From Tupaia tana (lineage: Eukaryota > Chordata > Mammalia > Scandentia > Tupaiidae), in NCBI GenBank assembly GCA_026018925.1, contig JAKSZU010000005.1, positions 24,554,779 to 24,618,778 on the forward strand: a DNA stretch of 64,000 nucleotides, written 5' to 3'. How positions within the stretch are numbered: the stretch's first letter is position 1; the number at the start of each line of letters is the position of its first letter. Made by a program: the position numbers and the translations under genes. Positions 57,591 to 64,000 of this stretch are shown here, one piece after another. Under the pieces are notes generated by a model. The model made no database searches. It was not told where the DNA came from and worked only from the letters and a program-made list of their open reading frames with translations.

Positions 57591-57714
57591 GTACCTGTAA
57601 CTTCCAAACTTGACTGCACACGAAAATCACCTGGAAAGACTTTTAAATTCCTGATGTCCATTTTGAGCCCCAGACCAAGTACATTCACTATCTGGGGTGA
57701 GGAATCGAACCCAG

Positions 57715-57718
<4 letters not shown>

Positions 57719-57758
<40 letters not shown>
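57719..57758. repeat. (TA)n microsatellite
   Basis: About 20 TA units, followed by TG-rich tracts to about 57830. Confidence 0.95.
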
Positions 57759-57762
<4 letters not shown>

Positions 57763-57825
57763 AAGGGAACTCTGTGTGTGTGTGTGTGTATGTATATAAC
57801 AGATTTTATATGTGTGTGTATATAT

Positions 57826-58078
57826 ATAATTTGCCAGAGGGCACATAGACTCACCAAAGACAGAAAGAGAAACAAAGAAAAAGGGAAAGGGAGAAAGCAC
57901 CCTGGAGGGACGTGGTCACACTACAATCCCTTCTCCATTTCTCCCTCCTTTTGGGATTTTGGACATGCATGCACACATACCCAGAGTGGTTTTCAATTCA
58001 CTGGGTCCAGGATTTGAACAGTGTGGTTCATCATGTGGGATCCACCCACCTTAACCACCAGACCATGGGCTGGCCTGG
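57826..58078 (-). repeat. tRNA-derived SINE, diverged long form
   Basis: TTGCCAGAGGGCACATAGAC, GA-rich part, CAATTCACTGGGTCCAGGA and CCATGGGCTGGCCTGG, inside MER5A. Confidence 0.8.
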
Positions 58079-58140
58079 CACCAGTATTTTTTTAAATCCT
58101 CAGTAGATTTCACTGTGCAGCCAATGTAGGGAACTCTGCT

Positions 58141-58636
58141 CAGGGATCCCTATTAACTTATCTCCTAATATTTTGTAGTTTTCCTCCTCTAGATCTTGTT
58201 ATGTATTCTGCTAGACTTAACCCTGTGCTATTTCCGTCTTTTGAAGTGCTAATGTAAATGGTAATGTATTTTTAATTTTAAATTCCACTTGTTCACTGCT
58301 GCTTTATAGGAAAATGATTGAATTTTGAGTAATAACCTTTGTCTGCAATCTTATTATAATTGCTTAGTAGTTGCAGATTTTTTGTTGATTATTTCAGATT
58401 TTATACATAGATAATTATATCATCTGTAAACAAAGACAGTTTTATTTCTTCCTGTTCAGACTATGTATTTTTTTATTTCTTTTTCATATTTTGTTGCATT
58501 ATCTAGGACTTCCAGTATGGTGTTGAAAGGAGGGATTATATGTGTCTTATTCCTAATTGTAACAGGAAAATTTGAGTTTTTTTTTTTTTTTTTTTTTAAC
58601 CACTGAGTATAATGTCAAGTATAGGTTTTTGTAAAT
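58141..58636. other. Unassigned AT-rich DNA, possibly old L1
   Basis: TTATATCATCTGTAAACAAA near 58430 and CTTCCAGTATGGTGTTGAAA recall inverted L1 ORF2; too short to classify fully. Confidence 0.4.
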
Positions 58637-58769
58637 ACAGTAGTCCCTTCTTATCTGTAGGGAACTTGTTCCAATGAAGATCTGAAACCATGGACAGTTC
58701 TGAATTCTATGCATACTATTTTTTTTCTATATTTGCATGGCTGTGATAAAGCTTAATTTAAAAGTTAGG

Positions 58770-58975
58770 CTTAAGAGCAATGTGCAAGCAAAGGCTGTGG
58801 GGCCTTAGCTCATTAGCAGCCTGCAGTTGCGAAGGAGGAGCTGCTCTGGCCTTTAAGAACCATCACCCAGTTTGTGCAGAGCAATAGGGAAGCAAAGGCT
58901 TATTAGCAGGAAACTCCTACCCAACCTGCAGTGGGGAGGGAGGGGCTCCAGCCCTTGTGCCACAGAATGCGTGAA
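58770..58975 (+). repeat. Two 104-bp units, possible L1 5'UTR monomers
   Basis: GAGCAATGTGCAAGCAAAGG at 58775 and GAGCAATAGGGAAGCAAAGG at 58879 start two imperfect copies; both are followed by a GC-richer block with GCAGTTGCGAAGGAGGAGCT or GCAGTGGGGAGGGAGGGGCT. Confidence 0.6.
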
Positions 58976-60430
58976 TTGAACCGCCAACTTAAATCCTACC
59001 TGTCCAACTCAACCTCTGGCTACAATGAAACAGAGAAGTTTGGGTACACAGTAACCAAACACCTGGAGACAGTGACATTTTGAAAGAATTCTCTCCCCAT
59101 AATCACATTCTCCAGTAGCAAAAGAAGAGAAACTCCTCTCTGAAAATCTAACACGAAACTCTCACTGTGGATTTCATACTCCCACCCACAACAGAGAAGG
59201 GAAACTGGCACAGAACTAACTCACACCATAGGGAAGCACCTGAGCACACAGCTACAGAAATATACTCCAAAGAAGTAGAAAGAAGTAAGTATATCACCAG
59301 ATGACTAAAAAGCAAAGCAGAGTCCTCAAAAATAGAAGAGAACCAGGAAATACCTCCTCCCCATCAGAGGAGCATCATAACTCCTTACCAACAATGGATA
59401 AAACATAAGAGATCACAGAAATGTCAGAAAAAGAATTCAGAATATTCATTGTAACAACATACAAGAGAAACAGACTACTTATTCCAGAAGATGAGAAAAT
59501 CCTTCCATGACTTGAGGGATGAACTCCATAAAGAGATAGACATTGAAAAAGAATCAAACAGAATTTCTGGAGATAAAGAATATGATGCAGTAAATAAAAA
59601 TCTCCCTGGAAAATATCAACAGCAGATTAGACCATGCAGAAAGAAGAATCTCTGATTTTGAAGACAAAATCTCCAATTTTGTCCAAGCAACTGAAAAGAA
59701 GAATTACCACTAAAAATCAGGACAATACAGGAAATTCAAGATATACCATTAAACAGCCAAATAGCCTTATAGTAGGTATTCCAGAAGGCAAAGAGACAAT
59801 TAAATGCATAGAAAATCTTTTTCATGATATATTAGCTGAAATCTTTCCAAATTTAGGAAGGCATACAGAAATCCAAATCAAGGGGATACAGAGGACACTG
59901 AATAGATTCAACATAGGAAGACCTTCTCCTACCATATCGTAGACAAATTGGTAAAAATCAAAGACAAAGACAATAGTCTAAAAATGACAAGGGAAATGCT
60001 GAGTTGCCTACAAAGGTTACCCCATTGTTTCCTCTGAAACAATGCAGGAAAGAAAAGGATGGGAAGACATATGTAAACTGTGACAGAAAAACAATTACAT
60101 TCAAGATTTCTATACCCCACAAGGTTATCCTTCAAATGGGAAGGAGAAATAAAATCATTACCAGATGAACAAATGCTGAAAAATTCACCAAAACTAAACC
60201 AGCTCTTCAGAAAATACTTAAGGGAAGGCTGCAACAAGAAAACTAAAGAGAGATAAATAGAAATCAGACAGCACAAAACAAAAAAATTAAAGAAATTAAG
60301 AAAAAAAGAGCGGCAGAACGATGGGGAAAAAGTCCACCTATATCCATAATAACATTGAATGTCAGGATTAAATTCCCCAACTAACAGACTAAAATTTCAG
60401 ATTCAACTACTTTACACGCAAGCAGGTTAA
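58976..60430 (+). mobile_element. L1 5' part with degraded ORF1 (HAL1-like)
   Basis: A 5'UTR-like segment leads to an ORF1 start-equivalent ATG at 59301 (MTKKQSRVLKNRREP). The conserved ORF1 segment IVGIPEGKETIKCIENLFHD then AEIFPNLGRHTEIQIKGIQR lies in the reading frame 59634-59942. Beyond, sequence resembling SFKWEGEIKS and, after stops, ITLNVRIKFPN (an ORF2-start motif) follows. Stops disrupt it throughout. An ORF1-only element (HAL1 type) or an L1 truncated early in ORF2 are both possible. Confidence 0.75.
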
Positions 60431-60815
60431 AGTACAAATTCACCAATTATTTGATAGACAGTTGCCTCCACAGGTTTCATATTGCATTTATATATTTATT
60501 TTTATAACCATCACTCGTTGTATAAAACTAGATAACAGAGAAAAATTCCAAAATGTTACAATCCGCTGAGTCTATTTTTTGGAAGATGGCTAAAATCAAG
60601 AACTTTGCAAAGCTTATAAGTCACCAAATCACTGACTTTACTTTGTCTTCTTGTTACAATTTTGATTCATTTTTACTTTTTTGAGAACTTATTTCTTTTT
60701 ACACAGTACAGAACAGTCTTATAAGAACTCATAGTGAGTGCTAGTTATCTAATTTTATCTATCTCTAACTGGACCAATGATAGATATCACAGATCTTTTC
60801 AGATTATAAACTCTT
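60431..60815. other. Unassigned AT-rich DNA
   Basis: Lies between L1 and SINE; no family recognised. Confidence 0.5.
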
Positions 60816-61077
60816 TTTTTTTTTTTTTTTTTGAGAGGTTTTTGTTACAGGGTGCGTGTGCTCGCCAGAAAGACAGAAACAGAGAGGCAGAAAGCGAGAA
60901 ATCACCCACTGGGGGGATGGTCACGCCACAATCCTTTCTCCTCCATTTTCCTGTTGGGATCTTGGGCATGCATGCACATGTGCCTGGTGTGAGTTTAAGG
61001 CACCGGGTCTGGGACTCGAACCACAGTCTACTACATGGGAGTCCAGCAACATAGCCATTATGCCAATTGCTGGTCCC
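60816..61077 (-). repeat. tRNA-derived SINE, long form, with TSD
   Basis: CAGATTATAAACTCTT (60800-60815) and CAGATGATAAACTCTT (61078-61093) flank it, one mismatch. GTGCGTGTGCTCGCCAGAAA in the tail segment. Confidence 0.95.
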
Positions 61078-61397
61078 CAGATGATAAACTCTTATCTTCC
61101 ACAATCCTCTACAAAGAAATTACAGATTCTTCTTTCATCAGCTATGTTAAGATTATCTTTGTTTTAAAAAATCCATCCTTCTTAATTTACAAGACTTTTT
61201 GTTGGCTGAATTTTTAATCACTTAGTTTTTCTTTAAAACTATATTTCACAGTAAAGAACATCAATGACAATTCAATATTTACTTCCAAAATAACCAGTAG
61301 GACAAATTTCAAATGTTTACAACATAATATAATATTAAGTGTGTGAATATGTTTATATCCTCAATTTGTTTATTACACACTGTATACATACTTTTAA

Positions 61398-61640
61398 TTT
61401 TTTTTAGAGGTTTTTCCCTTAGGCACATGCACTCACTGGAGAGACAGACAGAGTGACAGAGAAAGTGAGAAATCACCCCTTTGGGGGAATGGTCACACTA
61501 CAATTCCTTCTCTATTCTCCTCCTGGGACCTTGGGTGTGCATGTACACACGCCAGGTGTGATTTTCAAGGCATCAGTTCCAGGACTTGAACCTCCATGAG
61601 GGAGTCCAGCGACGGAACCACTATGCCATCTGTTGGTTCC
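61398..61640 (-). repeat. tRNA-derived SINE, long form, perfect TSD
   Basis: Flanked by identical 17-bp TGTATACATACTTTTAA at 61381-61397 and 61641-61657. A short deletion in the tRNA head (GAACCTCCATGAGGGAG). Confidence 0.95.
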
Positions 61641-61992
61641 TGTATACATACTTTTAACAAATCATCCTAGTTCCTACAAAACTATATAATGATTATATGT
61701 AAATCATAAGTTACAATAATATTTTAAAAGTTATGTGAAGTAAGAGATTAACAATAGTAACTAACAATAAAATAGAATAATTATAACAATGTATTGTAAG
61801 AAAAGTTATATGAATGTGATATCTCTTTCAAAATATCTTATTTTACTGTACTCACCTATTTTCAGACTTTACTTGACTGTAGGTAACTAAAACCATGGAA
61901 AGTAAAACCTCAAATAAGGGGGGGACAACTCTATTCTTTACTAAGTTGAAGAAGTCCTCTTCTATTCCTAGTTTGCTGAAATCAAATGCTTG

Positions 61993-62222
61993 TTTTTAAA
62001 AAAAGCTCATTTATTTCCCAAGACAGAGAGAAAAAGAAAAAAGCAGGTACCTGCAACAGGATCCTCATGCCATGATCCACCGCCTGGCCCTGCAGTCAGC
62101 CAGGACCATCACACACTCCTGGGAGTATGCCTAGCATGTTGAGGCACACCTGGGCCACAAACCTGGAACCTTCCTGTGTGACCTCTAATATTGCACAGCC
62201 GAAACCCCTACTGCCTGTCCAA
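61993..62222 (-). repeat. Older CT-rich SINE (second family)
   Basis: AAAAAAGCTCATTTATTTCC, GGATCCTCATGCCATGATCC, GGGAGTATGCCTAGCATG and a damaged tRNA-like end. Best-preserved of three copies. Confidence 0.65.
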
Positions 62223-63065
62223 CCACAGCCTGGCCTAAGGTTATTTTGAAGCCACTAACACACTGTCTACCATGCACTGCCAAAGCTATCACCACTGTAT
62301 GCATGTACATGACTTAGTGATCCTATAGAGCTATGTGGTTTTTTTTCTTCTCCTAGAATCTCTCCATGAGGATAGTGACTGAAAGTTGTGGTGGGAGGGA
62401 AGCTTTGAATCTTAGATTCTGAAAAATGGAGGGTGATCCACAGGCAGGGATTAGGGACGGGGAGCGGTGGGGACTAGGAAATCGAGAAGATAAAGAGGAC
62501 TTAGAGAGAAAGTGAAGGACTGATGCAGAAAGCAGATGGCCTGGGAGATCAGAATACTAATCCAGAGACAGAGGCTGGTGAGACCAGGCAGGCCCTAGTT
62601 AAAGCAAGTCTGGAGAGAAGACAGATGTAGTGGGCATTTGGCCTTTTTTGGGGCATCCAGAGTTTTCCAATGCTCTTCTTATATTCAAGCAATTGCCTGT
62701 CTTCTGAGTCCCTCTTCCCATGGAAGAGACAGAAAGGGACTTTCTCAGGCTCCCTTGCAGCTAGGAGACAGATATGACCATGTGATCAGGTCTGCCAATT
62801 AGACGTGTTTCACTTTGGAAGTGAGTCCTGGGGGAAGCAGGCAGGCAGGGCCTAGGCCCGTGTGGGCCTAGATGGGGCAGAACCACCGGCGCTCAGAGGC
62901 AGAATAACAGAAGCTGACAGCAGTGTCCAGGGCCTCTGACAACAGAGGTATCTATGGCCTGTGCTAGCAGTGGAGGTAGATGCCACCCTGGAGCAGTTCT
63001 GAAGGAAGATTTGGATGTTGCCCCAACATGTAGCACGGGCCCTCTTGAAATTTCTACTGTTCTTT
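62223..63065. other. Unassigned intergenic DNA
   Basis: Moderately purine-rich; no repeat or coding family recognised. Confidence 0.5.
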
Positions 63066-63315
63066 AATTTTTTTATTTTTATTTAAAAATTTGTTACAGG
63101 GTGCATGTGCCTACTGGAGAGAAAGAGAGAGAGAAAAAGCACCCCATTGGGGGATGGCCACAGCAATCCCCTCTCATTCATTCTCCTCTTGGGATTCTGG
63201 GCATGCACACACATGCACTCAGAGTGCTTCCCAAGCCTTTGGGTCCAGGACTCGAGCTGTACAGATGGTCATGTGGGATCCATTTGCCTCAACTACCATG
63301 CCATTGGCTGGCCCA
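63066..63315 (-). repeat. tRNA-derived SINE, diverged long form
   Basis: TTGTTACAGGGTGCATGTGC to GCCATTGGCTGGCCC. Confidence 0.83.
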
Positions 63316-63421
63316 ATTCCTGCTTTTCTAAATTAAAAAGTCACTTTCTGCTGAAATGATCAGAGTGTACCTTTGTTTTTGCAAATATAAACTCTGAGAG
63401 AAGGTTAAAAAGGCAAGGACC

Positions 63422-63702
63422 GGGACCAACGGATGGCATAATGGTTACTTTGCTAGACTCCCACATAATTGACTGTGGTTCGAGTCCTGGGACCAGTGAC
63501 TTAAAACACATGCTGGACACATTTGTGTGTGTGTGCCCAAAATCCCAAGAGGAAGGTAGAGGAGAAGGGACTGTGATATGGCCATACCCCCAGGGGGTGA
63601 TTCTTTCTGTCTCTCTGTATCTCTGTTTCTCTGTCTCTCTTGTCTCTTTGGCGAGTGTGTTCACCTTATAACAAAAATCTCTCTTAAAAAAAAAAAAAAA
63701 AA
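63422..63702 (+). repeat. tRNA-derived SINE, long form, with TSD
   Basis: GGGACCAACGGATGGCATAA to an A20-like tail. Flanks AAAGGCAAGGACC and AAAGACAAGGACC differ by one base. Confidence 0.93.
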
Positions 63703-63715
63703 AAAGACAAGGACC

Positions 63716-64000
63716 TGGGCTCAGAATGGCAAGGCAAGAGCCCCATTGCTAGGCCATGGCCTGGAGGGCAGCCACTGTGTCCTAGGCTGGGTTTTAGGTC
63801 TTGATTTTGAAGAACCAGGGGCATTAGATAAGAATGGAGCAGAGGCTGCAAACCAGAAGAGCCTGAAGTTCCCTTCTCATCTATATGCATGCTTAGGGGC
63901 AGTGAAAAACTTCCTGGGCAAACTACCCTTAGGCTGAGAGCCAGTGAGATGTCCCAACTGTCCAGGAGAGGACATAGAGATGCAGGGGAGAAGGTCACGT
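63716..64000. other. Unassigned DNA at right edge
   Basis: GC-balanced, with overlapping ORFs on both strands that extend the SINE frame. No family recognised. Confidence 0.5.

Larger units (their letters stand above)
57592..58140 (+). mobile_element. MER5A hAT-type MITE, split by a SINE and a (TA)n tract
   Basis: TTCCAAACTTGACTGCACAC and AAAATCACCTGGAAAGACTT at the left; the right part, CAGTATTTTTTTAAATCC with TTTCACTGTGCAGCCAATGT, resumes after the SINE. This is the characteristic inverted-end organisation of MER5A. Confidence 0.75.
58637..61935 (+). mobile_element. Tigger/pogo-type DNA transposon split by L1 and SINEs
   Basis: Left end CAGTAGTCCCTTCTTATCTG at 58641 and right end CTCAAATAAGGGGGGGACAA near 61920 are inverted-repeat partners. 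Inner flanks match the Tigger-type copy at 22822: GTGATAAAGCTTAATTTAAA at left and AAGTAAGAGATTAACAATAG at right. The L1 and SINEs in between are younger insertions. No transposase ORF is visible. Confidence 0.65.

Noticed and set aside
57558..57848. ORF with Tyr/Ile repeats
   Set aside because: Translation of a (TA)n tract inside MER5A.

Overview
The window is mammalian nuclear DNA: AT-rich introns, GT-AG splice sites, many retroposed SINEs and L1 fragments, and no operon-like gene packing. The only recognisable protein-coding gene is WASF3 (WAVE3) on the + strand. Its last seven coding exons (1652..23954) encode from the third residue group after the start exon(s), residue 45, to the stop. 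Summed exon lengths give a 502-residue protein if the upstream start exon(s) supply the usual 44 residues. A long 3'UTR follows, to a probable poly(A) signal at 27027. The start codon(s), first exons and promoter lie upstream of base 1.

Inside the intron between the fourth and fifth visible exons there is an unused-looking but intact exon candidate (17563..17729). It is homologous to the WASF2 version of the segment encoded by exon 13621..13796, and it has the same splice phases. This suggests a mutually exclusive exon pair and is the most interesting coding observation in the window.

The rest is repeat-rich. A tRNA-headed SINE family occurs about 40 times in a short (about 170 bp) and a long (about 250 bp) form, many copies with near-perfect target-site duplications. 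Older material includes a second CT-rich SINE family, tRNA/7SL composite elements, one dimeric Alu-like element, L1 fragments of several ages, MIR, L2-like, MER5A, Tigger-type and MaLR remnants, and two small palindromic MITE-like families. Downstream of WASF3 are a 618-bp solo LTR of class II (betaretrovirus-like) character on the - strand (29387..30004), a MAPRE1 (EB1) processed pseudogene (about 46200..47700), and nested L1/SINE insertions.

The 7SL-derived pieces point to Euarchontoglires. The dominant SINE is not one I recognise from Old World primates, galagos, rodents or lagomorphs, and Alu dimers are nearly absent. A colugo (Dermoptera) or tree shrew (Scandentia) would fit; I cannot decide between them from the sequence alone.

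Layout: 1..23954 WASF3 exons and introns; 23955..27050 repeat-free 3'UTR; 27051..34870 SINE/L1/MaLR/LTR mixture; 34870..38930 GC-rich SINE-poor block; 38930..45500 SINE/L1; 45500..47740 MAPRE1 pseudogene region; 47740..56780 L1-rich; 56780..64000 MER5A, a Tigger element split by an ORF1-bearing L1, and SINEs.
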